Position numbers and translations under genes: made by a program
Part shown: in pieces, positions 10,403 to 20,396 of the stretch
Numbering within the stretch: position 1 is the first letter of the stretch
Layout: each line of letters begins with the position of its first letter
DNA from: Streptomyces sp. NBC_01264
GTDB taxonomy: Bacteria > Actinomycetota > Actinomycetes > Streptomycetales > Streptomycetaceae
DNA: 64,000 nt
NCBI RefSeq assembly: GCF_026340675.1
Contig: NZ_JAPEOX010000001.1
Coordinates: 4,154,001-4,218,000, forward strand
Direction of reading: 5' to 3'
The notes under the pieces: model-generated
What the model was told of the DNA's origin: nothing
Databases searched by the model: none
The model's input: only the letters and a program-made list of their open reading frames with translations

Positions 10403-12166
10403 TCAGCCCGTCGTGAAGGAGACGAAGTTGTAGTACGGGTCGGTGGACACCGTGGACTTGCTGTGCACGGCGTTGCGGGCGATGAAGAGCTTCCCGTTGC
10501 CGTAGCGGAACTCGCCGGAGTCCGGCAGGAACTGGGTCTCGGCGCGCTGCGATTCCTTGTCCGCCGGGTTCTGCATGAGCAGGGTCTCCTTCATCGTCTT
10601 GCCGTCGATGGAGACGACCTGGCCGCCGCCGTCGTAGGGCGGGACCTTGTAGGCGATGAGGTTGGAGCCGTCCATGCGCAGCGGGTAGATCGTGTAGCGC
10701 TCGCCGGCGTCGGCGCGGTCGGCGGTCAGCTTGCCGGTCTCCAGGTCGAAGGAGACGATCTCGTTGGTGCGGCCGTAGTCGGTCGTACCCCCCTTGTGCT
10801 CCTCGGTCGGCAGGTAGAGCTTGCCGTTTCCGACGACCATGTTGGTGCAGTCCTCGACCCTGAGGCCGCACTCGGGGTTGTAGTTGCCCGAGGTGAGCGG
10901 GATGCGCGCCTTGAGCTGGCCCCCGTCGTCGAGGACGAAGAGGTCGCTGACGCCGATGGCGTTCTTGGAGGTGTGGTTGACGTCCGCCGAGACGATCAGC
11001 GGCTTGCTGGAGACGATCCCGGCGTCCTCCAGACCCGGGGGGAGCTTGTACGTGGACTTCGGTGCGCCGGTGACCGGGTCGAGCGCCTGCGCGGACATCG
11101 CGTAGTTCCCGTACCGGCCGCAGCGGCGGATCACGGCGAGGGCGGGGCCGCCGCCGTAGCCGAGGTCCTGGCAGTCGTCCGCGTCGATCTTGGGCTTCCA
11201 CAGGGGCTTGCCGTCGGCGAGGTTCCAGGCGGCGCCGCCGTACAGTCCGCCCGCAGCCACGGTCTGGCCGCTGACGGTCACCTCCTTGAACTCGATCGGC
11301 TTGTCGCCGCCGCCCTGGGTCTTGGTGGTGGCCTTCCACAGGAGCTTGCCGGCGTTCAGGTCGATGACGCCCACCTGGTTGCACGGCTGGTACTTCTTCT
11401 CGGCCGTCGGCAGGGCCTCGTCGAAGAGGATCGCCGTCTTGTTGTCCGAGACCCAGCGGCTCGCGGCGCAGACGTTGGCGCCGAGCGGGACCTCCCACTT
11501 CTTGGCGCCGTCGGCCACGTTGTAGCCGACGACCTTGCCCATGTCGGACTTGGCGTAGGTGGTGTCGGTGAGCCAGGAGCCGGGGATCTGGACGATCTCC
11601 TTCGACTCCGGCATCGGGAGGTTGACCAGCGTCTTCGACTTGGTCTTGGCCGGTACCTTCTCGGTGCCGCCGCCCTTCGCCTTGTCGCCGTCGGTGCCGC
11701 CGTCGGCCACGGGCTGGTTGCCGGAGCCCTTGTCCTCGCCGGAGACGTACCAGAAGCCGCCGCCGATGATGAGGACGATGGCCAGGAGGGCCGCGCCAAC
11801 GATCATCAGCTGGGTGCGGATCTCGTTGCCGCCGCTGCCGGCGGGCGCGGCCGGGCTCTGGGCCGCGTACATGGGCGCGGTGACGGGCTGCGGCTGCTGC
11901 GGGTAGCCGTAGGGCTCCTGCGGATAGCCGTACGAGGCCTGCCCCGCGGGCGCCCCGGCGGGGACCGTCGGCGGCACGGCCGGGGGCGCGGGCGGCATGG
12001 CCGGGGGCGGCGGGGGGCCGGCCGGCATGGCCGGGGGCACCGGCGGGGGCCCGCCGAACCCTCCGGGCGGCTGGTCCTTGGGCGCGCCGTAGCCGCCCGG
12101 CGGCTGGTCCTGCGGCGCGCCGAAGCCGCCGGACGGCGGCTGGCTGGGGGGCGGCGGGGTACTCAT
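10403..12166 (-). CDS. Membrane-anchored PQQ-like beta-propeller protein (copy 1)
   Basis: A 587-aa protein with three parts: an N-terminal ~110-residue tail rich in Pro, Gly, Gln and Tyr with repeats such as DQPPGGYGAPKDQPPGGFG, one transmembrane helix (LMIVGAALLAIVLIIGGGFW, about residues 117-138), and a long extracytoplasmic region of repeated beta-strand blades with Cys residues. The topology is Pro-rich tail inside, propeller outside. No PQQ-binding enzyme signature is seen, so a binding or scaffold role is more likely than dehydrogenase activity. It follows a paralogue in the same direction 73 nt upstream. Function is unknown. Confidence 0.8.
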   Translation of the reverse strand: MSTPPPPSQPPSGGFGAPQDQPPGGYGAPKDQPPGGFGGPPPVPPAMPAGPPPPPAMPPAPPAVPPTVPAGAPAGQASYGYPQEPYGYPQQPQPVTAPMYAAQSPAAPAGSGGNEIRTQLMIVGAALLAIVLIIGGGFWYVSGEDKGSGNQPVADGGTDGDKAKGGGTEKVPAKTKSKTLVNLPMPESKEIVQIPGSWLTDTTYAKSDMGKVVGYNVADGAKKWEVPLGANVCAASRWVSDNKTAILFDEALPTAEKKYQPCNQVGVIDLNAGKLLWKATTKTQGGGDKPIEFKEVTVSGQTVAAGGLYGGAAWNLADGKPLWKPKIDADDCQDLGYGGGPALAVIRRCGRYGNYAMSAQALDPVTGAPKSTYKLPPGLEDAGIVSSKPLIVSADVNHTSKNAIGVSDLFVLDDGGQLKARIPLTSGNYNPECGLRVEDCTNMVVGNGKLYLPTEEHKGGTTDYGRTNEIVSFDLETGKLTADRADAGERYTIYPLRMDGSNLIAYKVPPYDGGGQVVSIDGKTMKETLLMQNPADKESQRAETQFLPDSGEFRYGNGKLFIARNAVHSKSTVSTDPYYNFVSFTTG

Positions 12167-12239
12167 CGGTGCTACTGCCTCTCGGTGGGCGGTTCGGCGG
12201 ACTGCTCGGCGGGCTGCTCGTGCGCTGGGGGGCGGGCTC

Positions 12240-13940
12240 TCACTTGCCGAAGACCATCAGGAACTTCTCGCTCTTGTTCTCGGCCTTCAGGTGGGAGGCG
12301 GAGATGAACAGCCGGCCGTCCACGTAGTCCACGTTCGGGGAGTAGAAGGAGCTCTCCACCGGGGCCGCCGCGCCGGACGGGTTGCGCAGGACAGCGGTGG
12401 GCGTGCCTCCGGCGGCCGGGATCGTGAGGACCTCGCCGCCCTTGTCGCTCTCCGCCTCGCGGTAGACGACGACCTTGCCGCCCGCCGCCTTGAGCGGGGT
12501 GAGGGTGCGTCCCTCGCCCGCCGGGGTGCGCCACTTCACCTTGCCGGTGCCGAGGTCGAAGGCGACGACCTCGTTCGGCTTGCCGATGTCGGCCTTGGTC
12601 GGCAGGTAGAGGGTGTTCGCGTCCACGTAGGAGGAACCGCAGCTCTGGAGCGAGCGGTTGAAGCTGAAGAGGCCGCCGCAGCCGACCGGGAAGGTGCCTT
12701 CGCCGGAGACGGTGGCGCGCTGCTTGCCGTCGGGTCCGAGGACCACGATGGAGCGCTCCTTGGCCTCGTTGCCGAGGTCGAGGACGATCGGGTCGAGCGA
12801 GTAGACGTTCTTGACGTCGAAGCCCTTGGGGAGCTTGTAGATCCAGGTGTTCTTGCCGGTGGCCGGGTCGGCGTCCATGACCTGGACGGTCTTGTCGACG
12901 TCCTGGCAGGTCGCGACGGAGAGCATCTTGCCGTTCATCGCGACGAAGTCGGTGGGCCGGCAGCCCTCTTCCCGCTTGTTGTCGAAGAGCTTGTCCCCGG
13001 TGCTGACCTTGAACGCGCTGACCGTGCCCGTCCGGTTGACGACGAGGGCGTCACCGGTGAGGGCGAGGTCCGGGGAGGTCATGATGTCGAAGAGGCCTTC
13101 CTTCGGCACCTCCTTCGTCCATCCCTCCTTGCCGGCCTTGAGGTCGATCAGCCGCATCATGTTGCAGTCGGCACCGTCGGACTCGCCGTTCTTGTACATG
13201 ACGACGGTCTTGCCGTCCGCGGTCATGTCGGTGACCCCGCAGATCTCGGCGGGGAGGGCGAGGGTCCACTTCTCCTTGCCGTCCTTGACCCCGTAGCCGG
13301 TGACCGACTTCCAGACGGTCTTGACGACGGTGTCCCCGACGATCCACTGCCCCTTGGAGTCCACGCCCCCGCCGGGGCCGTTGATCGTGCTGGTCTTGAG
13401 CCAGAGGACCTTGTCCTCGCCCTGCTTGCGGCCGGCGTTGAGGTCCTGCTCCTCCTCACCGCCGTTGCCGCTGCCGTCTCCCTTGTCCACGGAGGCGGAG
13501 GGCGAGGCCTTGTCGTCGACGGGCGGCGGCGTGGTGTCCTCCCCGATGACCTTGTCGTTGCGCTTGTCATCGCCGGAGAGCAGGAAGTAGCCGCCGGTGC
13601 CCAGGACGAGGACGCCGGCGACCGCGGCCGCGATCAGCACGCCGAGCTTCTTCTTCGGCCCGGCCGGCGGCGCGGGCGGCATGCCGGGGAACCCCGGGGC
13701 GCCGGGGGGCATGTGCGGGGGCTGGGGCGGGAAGCCGTAACCCCCGGCCAGCTGCTGGCCGTACGGGCCGCCCTGCAGCTGCTGGCCGTACGGGCCCTGC
13801 GGCTGGGGCTGAGGGGGCTGCTGGGGCTGCTGCGCGTACGGGTTCTCGCCCTGCTGCGGCGGGAAGCCGTACCCGGGCTGCGGGGGCCCGGGCAGGTGTC
13901 CGTAACCGGAAGGGTTCGGCGGCTGGGGCGGCTCGGTCAT
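12240..13940 (-). CDS. Membrane-anchored PQQ-like beta-propeller protein (copy 2)
   Basis: A 566-aa paralogue of the next gene with the same plan: a Pro/Gln/Gly/Tyr-rich cytoplasmic tail (PYGQQ-containing repeats) of about 105 residues, a transmembrane helix LGVLIAAAVAGVLVLGTGGYFL (about residues 110-132), an acidic/Ser linker, and an extracytoplasmic propeller with blade motifs such as VVAFDLGTGKVKW. The ATG at 13940 is preceded by a GAAGG-like site. The tandem pair suggests duplication and perhaps a heteromer. Pro-rich tails of this type are frequent in Streptomyces membrane sensors. No enzymatic motif is visible. Confidence 0.8.
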   Translation of the reverse strand: MTEPPQPPNPSGYGHLPGPPQPGYGFPPQQGENPYAQQPQQPPQPQPQGPYGQQLQGGPYGQQLAGGYGFPPQPPHMPPGAPGFPGMPPAPPAGPKKKLGVLIAAAVAGVLVLGTGGYFLLSGDDKRNDKVIGEDTTPPPVDDKASPSASVDKGDGSGNGGEEEQDLNAGRKQGEDKVLWLKTSTINGPGGGVDSKGQWIVGDTVVKTVWKSVTGYGVKDGKEKWTLALPAEICGVTDMTADGKTVVMYKNGESDGADCNMMRLIDLKAGKEGWTKEVPKEGLFDIMTSPDLALTGDALVVNRTGTVSAFKVSTGDKLFDNKREEGCRPTDFVAMNGKMLSVATCQDVDKTVQVMDADPATGKNTWIYKLPKGFDVKNVYSLDPIVLDLGNEAKERSIVVLGPDGKQRATVSGEGTFPVGCGGLFSFNRSLQSCGSSYVDANTLYLPTKADIGKPNEVVAFDLGTGKVKWRTPAGEGRTLTPLKAAGGKVVVYREAESDKGGEVLTIPAAGGTPTAVLRNPSGAAAPVESSFYSPNVDYVDGRLFISASHLKAENKSEKFLMVFGK

Positions 13941-14164
13941 CAGCGCATACCTTCGGCTTCGGGTGTGGGAGGAAGCCCTTTCTATCACTGCCGGCGAGAA
14001 CTGCCCGGGCCGGTCCGGCCCCTGTTCCCAAGGGAGGACCGGCCCGTGATGCCGCCGTTATCGCCCTGTTGGGGCCGCGGGCAGCGGTACGGGATCCTCA
14101 GCCGCTCCCGGTCCTGCTCCCGGTCCCGCGCGCGGCTCACCGCGGACGGGTCGCCGCTTCCCTC

Positions 14165-14668
14165 TCAACGCGTCCAACTCACCGCGTAGTACAGCAGTCG
14201 GGCGTCCTCGCCGACCGGGTGCATTCCGGCGGCCGCCATGACGTGCTGCGAGGCCGTGTTCGCCCGGTCGGTGTCGCCCGACACCGTGACCGCCCCCTGG
14301 GCGCGGGCGTGCTCCAGCAGGGCCCGGAGGGCCTCGGCCGCGTACCCCTGGCCCCGTACGGCGGGCACCAGCCCGTATCCCACGGTCACCCGGCCCGCCC
14401 CGTCGGCGGGGCCGTGGAACCCGGCGCCGCCGATCATCAGCCCGTCGGAGCGGCGCTGGATCTCGAACGCCCCGTACGGCGCCGGGTCACCCGTGTCGGC
14501 CAGGACCCGCAGATACCGTTCGGCCCCGGCCCGGTCCCCGGCCTCCGGATAGCCCTCGGCCCAGCGGTCCGACGGACCGGGTGGTCCGGATGGTCCGGCG
14601 GCGAGCCGCCGGGCCCGGTCGGCGTCGAGCGGGAGCAGGACGAGGCGTCGGGTGCGCAGTGGTTCCAT
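14165..14668 (-). CDS. GNAT-family N-acetyltransferase
   Basis: A 167-aa RimJ/RimL-like GNAT. The acetyl-CoA motif A is seen in GRVTVGYGLVPAVRGQGYAAEALRALLEHA, preceded by the IGGAGFHG strand and followed by TDRANTASQHVMAAAGM. It would transfer an acetyl group from acetyl-CoA to an amine; the substrate is unknown. Its N-terminus MEPLRTRRLVLLPL is typical. It stands alone between the propeller pair and the ABC-F gene; the 224-nt gap on its 3' side holds nothing I recognise. Confidence 0.85.
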   Translation of the reverse strand: MEPLRTRRLVLLPLDADRARRLAAGPSGPPGPSDRWAEGYPEAGDRAGAERYLRVLADTGDPAPYGAFEIQRRSDGLMIGGAGFHGPADGAGRVTVGYGLVPAVRGQGYAAEALRALLEHARAQGAVTVSGDTDRANTASQHVMAAAGMHPVGEDARLLYYAVSWTR

Positions 14669-14717
14669 CCACCAGGAGATAGCAGCCGCGCTCCGGGTAC
14701 CGCACCCGGATTCGGGG

Positions 14718-16517
<1,800 letters not shown>

Positions 16518-16545
16518 CAGGAGCGCTCCAGGGAAGGGGTGTGGA

Positions 16546-17886
16546 TCAGCCCCTCAGCCTAACCCTCCGCGAAGTGCCGGACCGTTCCACCAGCAGCCAG
16601 CCGCCCAGCGCCATGCCGATCGCGGCGGGCGCGGTGACCGGGAGGGCAATCAGCGTGGCGCTGTGGCCTTCCAGGAGCCCGCCGAGGCCGGTCGTGGAGA
16701 GCCCGAGGACGCCGAGCAGGCAGAGGGCGGTGCCGAGGGCGGCGCGGGGGCCGGAGCCGGGACCGGCGCCGCTGCTCGCGCTGCCTGCGCTGCCTGTGAC
16801 GGGGGCCTCGAAGCGGCGGAAGACCGCGACGAGTACGCAGGTCAGCGCGGCGGCGGCGAGGAACCGGACCGGGACCTGGGCCCACCAGGCCGCCCCGGCG
16901 GGCTCGGGCAGGGCGATGCCGAGGCCCAGCTGGGCGGCGTAGACGGCGAGCATCGCGGTGAGGTGCCAGAGGAAGGCGGTCATGGCGACCCCGTTGGCGG
17001 CGACCACGCCGCGCCAGACCCCGGGCCGGTCCAGCCAGGCGCCGACGGGGGCCCTCAGCAGTTCCACGGCGCCCACGAGCCAGATCCCGTGCGCGAGCAG
17101 GGCGAGGGTGGGCGGGGCCATGTTGGAGACCTTCTCCCCGGGCATCCCGACCATGGACAGCGGGTACGGCCCGTACGCCACCAGCGCCACGGCCCCGGCG
17201 AGCCCGGCGGCGGCGAGGGCGCCGGGGCGGCGGAGCCGCCCATCGGCGCGCAGGAAGCCCAGCTGGTGGACGGCGAGCCAGACGAAGGCGAAGTTCAGGA
17301 ACTCGGCGTACGGGACACCGCCCGCGAAGCGCAGCAGGTCGACGGCGGCCGCCGCCCCGGCCAGGGCCCCGAAGGCGGCCCAGCCGTACCGCTCGTGCAG
17401 GGTCAGCAGGGGCGGGGTGAGGGCGACCATCGCGAGGTAGATCCCGATGAACCACAGCGGCTGCGTGACCAGCCGGAACGCCGCCCCGGACAGCCGCCCG
17501 CCGCCCCCGCCGAGGAGCTGCGCGGCAAGGGCCGCGGCGGTCCAGACGCCGACGAAGACGAGGGTGGGCCGCAGCAGCCGGCGCAGGCGGGCCCGCAGGA
17601 AGGCGGCGTAGACGGGGCCGTCGGTGCGGCGGGCGAGGGAGCGGTAGGACAGGGCGTGCGAGAACCCGCCGACGAAGAAGAACACCGGCATGACCTGCAG
17701 CGCCCAGGTGAGCACCTGCAGCGGCGGCACGACGGCGAGCAGGTTGCCTATGCCGTCGGTACTGACGGCGGCCATCAGCCAGTGCCCCGCGATGACGGTC
17801 CCGAGCGAGGCGACCCGGAGCAGGTCGACGTAGCGGTCCCGGGTGGCGGGGGTGTGTGCGGCGATGTCGCTTGCGCTGGCTCCCAT
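16546..17886 (-). CDS. Acyltransferase family 3 membrane protein
   Basis: A 446-aa polytopic protein with about ten transmembrane segments. The N-terminal ATRDRYVDLLRVASLGTVIAGHW carries the conserved Arg and the catalytic-site His of the OafA/WecH acyltransferase-3 family, and VFFFVGGFSHALS is the next conserved helix. Members move acyl groups from the cytoplasm onto sugars, peptides or lipids at the membrane. The substrate is unknown. It lies 28 nt from ABC-F; a 650-nt repeat-rich gap separates it from ispE. Confidence 0.88.
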   Translation of the reverse strand: MGASASDIAAHTPATRDRYVDLLRVASLGTVIAGHWLMAAVSTDGIGNLLAVVPPLQVLTWALQVMPVFFFVGGFSHALSYRSLARRTDGPVYAAFLRARLRRLLRPTLVFVGVWTAAALAAQLLGGGGGRLSGAAFRLVTQPLWFIGIYLAMVALTPPLLTLHERYGWAAFGALAGAAAAVDLLRFAGGVPYAEFLNFAFVWLAVHQLGFLRADGRLRRPGALAAAGLAGAVALVAYGPYPLSMVGMPGEKVSNMAPPTLALLAHGIWLVGAVELLRAPVGAWLDRPGVWRGVVAANGVAMTAFLWHLTAMLAVYAAQLGLGIALPEPAGAAWWAQVPVRFLAAAALTCVLVAVFRRFEAPVTGSAGSASSGAGPGSGPRAALGTALCLLGVLGLSTTGLGGLLEGHSATLIALPVTAPAAIGMALGGWLLVERSGTSRRVRLRG

Positions 17887-18540
17887 GACCCCTACGCTCC
17901 CGCGCGGGCCGTCCCGGCAACAGGGCGCGAGTACTCACTCCCACCTAGGTACCCGGGGCGGGCGCCCCCGACCCCAGCCCCCCGGTCCGACCGCCCCGTC
18001 TCCGCTGCGCGGGGCGGCATCCCGCCTGCGACCCTGCCGCTGCGCGGGGGCGAAGCCCCGGCTGCCCCGTCTCCGCTGCGCGGAGCTATTCCCGGCTGTG
18101 CCCCTTGCCGCTGCGCGGGGCGAGGTCCCCTACCCGCCCTTCCACCGTTCCCAGGGCTCCGCCCTGACCCGTCGGGCCCCGGGCTGCCCCCGAGGCCGTG
18201 GGGCTCCGCCCCAGACCCCGCTCCTCAAACGCCGGAGGGGCTGGGATCGCCCTGCGGGCAAACCAGCCCCGGCTCAGCGCACCGCGTGCACGTGTGGGCT
18301 GACGCCAGCCAAAATCCAGCCCCTCCGGCGTTTGAGGAGCGGGGGTCCGGGGGCTGGCCCCCGGCAACGGCGCCGCACCCGGCAAAGGGTCCGGGCGGAG
18401 CCCGGGGAACGGTGGAAGGGCGGGTAGGGGACCTCGCCCCGCAGAGCCGGCCCACCCCGCCGGGCCCCGCGGGGGCGGCCGACGCCGGTCAGGGCCGGTC
18501 AGGGGCCAATCAAGGCCGGTAAGGGGCCCGTCAGGGCCCG
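17887..18540. repeat. Gene-free repeat region with a large nested inverted repeat (18115-18442)
   Basis: No gene is supported here. The part at 17990-18120 holds several direct copies of a CCGCTGCGCGGGG core. The rest is a cruciform-capable structure: an outer pair (about 18115-18170 with 18388-18442) and a perfect 29-bp inner pair (18216-18244 with 18316-18344) whose core reads CTCCTCAAACGCCGGAGGGG. Arms total about 130 nt each around a ~70-nt loop. The inner core resembles a dispersed intergenic repeat that I recall in many Streptomyces genomes. It may act as a bidirectional terminator. Confidence 0.8.
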
Positions 18541-19437
18541 TCAGAGGAGGGTCGCGCCCGGCGCCGGGCTTGTGGCCACGTGGGTGCTGCGGCAGGTGCC
18601 GGAGGCGGCGAGCGCGGCGGCGACCTTCGTCGCCGACGAGGCATCGCGGACCAGGAAGGCCGTCGTCGGACCCGAGCCGGACACCAGCGCGGCCAGCGCC
18701 CCGGCCTCCGTACCCGCGGCCAGCGTCCCGGCCAGCGACGGCCGCAGCGAAAGGGCCGCGGCCTGGAGCCCGTTCTCCAGGGTGGCGGCCAGCTCGTCCG
18801 GGTCACCGGAGGCCAGCGCCGCGAGCAGCGCCGGGGAGGCCTGCGGAACAGGGACCTCCACCCCGGCGGTGAGCCGGTCGAACTCGCGGAACACCGCCGG
18901 GGTGGAGAGGCCTCCGTCGGCCACCGCGAACACCCAGTGGAAGGTCCCGGCCGCGACCGGAGTCAGGATCTCCCCGCGCCCGGTACCCAGCGCCGCCCCG
19001 CCGACCAGGCTGAACGGCACGTCACTGCCCAGCTCCGCGCAGATGTCGAGGAGTTCCCCGACCGGGGTCTTCAGACCCCACAGGGCGTCACAGGCCAGCA
19101 GGGCCGCCGCCCCGTCCGCGCTGCCGCCCGCCATGCCGCCCGCCACCGGGATCCGCTTCTCGATGTGGAGACGCACATCGGGGCTCAGCCCGGCCCGCTC
19201 CGCCAGGATCTCCGCGGCCCGGGCCACGAGGTTGGTGCGGTCGAGCGGCACCTTGTCGGCGTCCGGGCCGGCGCAGGTCACGGTGAGCCCGTCGGCGACG
19301 CTCGCGGTGACCTCGTCGTAGAGGGAGACCGCGAGGAAGACGTTGGCCAGGTCGTGGAAGCCGTCCGGCCGGGCCGCGCCCACCGCCAGCTGGACGTTGA
19401 CCTTCGCGGGAACCCGTACGGTGATCGACCCGGTCAC
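18541..19437 (-). CDS. ispE: 4-diphosphocytidyl-2-C-methyl-D-erythritol kinase
   Basis: IspE phosphorylates CDP-methylerythritol in the MEP pathway to isoprenoids (quinone tails, undecaprenyl phosphate). The 298-aa product belongs to the GHMP kinase family: [14 protein letters not shown] at the N-terminus with the active-site Lys, [15 protein letters not shown] as the ATP loop, and [13 protein letters not shown] near the C-terminus. The GTG at 19437 overlaps the rsmA stop by 4 nt (GTGA), so the two are translationally coupled. The rpfB-rsmA-ispE order matches that in mycobacteria. Confidence 0.96.
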   Translation of the reverse strand: MTGSITVRVPAKVNVQLAVGAARPDGFHDLANVFLAVSLYDEVTASVADGLTVTCAGPDADKVPLDRTNLVARAAEILAERAGLSPDVRLHIEKRIPVAGGMAGGSADGAAALLACDALWGLKTPVGELLDICAELGSDVPFSLVGGAALGTGRGEILTPVAAGTFHWVFAVADGGLSTPAVFREFDRLTAGVEVPVPQASPALLAALASGDPDELAATLENGLQAAALSLRPSLAGTLAAGTEAGALAALVSGSGPTTAFLVRDASSATKVAAALAASGTCRSTHVATSPAPGATLL

Positions 19438-20396
19438 AGCGCGGGCCTCTCCGCGGCGGGCTTGTGCTCGGCGATCGCCGCGAACTCCTCGACGGTGAGG
19501 GACTCACCGCGGGCCTGCGGGGAGATCCCGGCGGCGACCAGCGCCGCCTCGGCTCCCGCGGCCGATCCGGCCCAGCCGGACAGCGCCGCGCGCAGCGTCT
19601 TGCGGCGCTGCGCGAAGGCCGCGTCGACGACCGCGAAGACCTCGGCCTTGGTCGCGGTGGTCTTGACCGGCTCCGCGCGGCGGACCAGCGAGACGAGTCC
19701 GGAGTCGACGTTCGGCGCGGGCCAGAAGACCTTGCGGCCGATGGCGCCGGCCCGCTTGACGTCCGCGTACCAGTTGGCCTTGACGGAGGGGACCCCGTAC
19801 ACCTTGTTGCCGGGCTCGGCGGCCAGCCGGTCGGCGACCTCGGCCTGCACCATGACCAGGGTCCGCTCGATGCTCGGGAAGCGGTCGAGCATCGTGAGCA
19901 GGACCGGCACGGCCACGTTGTAGGGGAGGTTCGCCACGAGCGCGGTCGGCGGCGGTCCGGGCAGCTCCTTGACCAGCATCGCGTCGGAGTGGACCAGCGC
20001 GAAGCGGTCCTTGCGCTGCGGCATCCGCGCCTCGATGGTGGCGGGCAGCGCGGCGGCCAGGATGTCGTCGATCTCGACGGCGACGACCCGGTCGGCTGCC
20101 TCCAGCAGTGCGAGCGTCAGCGAGCCCAGCCCGGGTCCGACCTCGACGACCACGTCGTCCGGCCGGACCTCGGCCGTGCGCACGATGCGGCGCACCGTGT
20201 TGGCGTCGATGACGAAGTTCTGGCCCTTCTGCTTCGTCGGCCGTACGCCGAGTACGGCGGCCAGCTCCCGGATGTCGGCCGCGCCGAGGAGGGCGGAGGT
20301 CTCGGGGGCGGAGGTCTCGGGCGCGGAAGGCGCGGAGGTCTCCGGCGCGGAGGTCTCCGGCACGGTGCTTTCGGGCTGCTGCTCTGCTGTGCTCAC
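19434..20396 (-). CDS. rsmA: 16S rRNA (adenine1518-N6/adenine1519-N6) dimethyltransferase
   Basis: RsmA (KsgA) dimethylates two adjacent adenines in helix 45 of 16S rRNA during 30S assembly. The 320-aa product shows [17 protein letters not shown] motif [12 protein letters not shown], the catalytic [11 protein letters not shown] motif and the C-terminal [14 protein letters not shown]. About 35 residues at the N-terminus are extra for the family and consist of Glu-Thr-Ser-Ala-Pro repeats encoded by a ~15-nt tandem repeat (20296-20360). It overlaps both neighbours by 4 nt: its GTG lies on the rpfB stop, and its stop lies on the ispE GTG. Confidence 0.96.
   Translation of the reverse strand: MSTAEQQPESTVPETSAPETSAPSAPETSAPETSALLGAADIRELAAVLGVRPTKQKGQNFVIDANTVRRIVRTAEVRPDDVVVEVGPGLGSLTLALLEAADRVVAVEIDDILAAALPATIEARMPQRKDRFALVHSDAMLVKELPGPPPTALVANLPYNVAVPVLLTMLDRFPSIERTLVMVQAEVADRLAAEPGNKVYGVPSVKANWYADVKRAGAIGRKVFWPAPNVDSGLVSLVRRAEPVKTTATKAEVFAVVDAAFAQRRKTLRAALSGWAGSAAGAEAALVAAGISPQARGESLTVEEFAAIAEHKPAAERPAL

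Noticed and set aside
17887..18540. Several plus- and minus-strand frames in the repeat-rich gap
   Set aside because: They are built from the direct and inverted repeats, have no ribosome-binding site and no recognisable domain.
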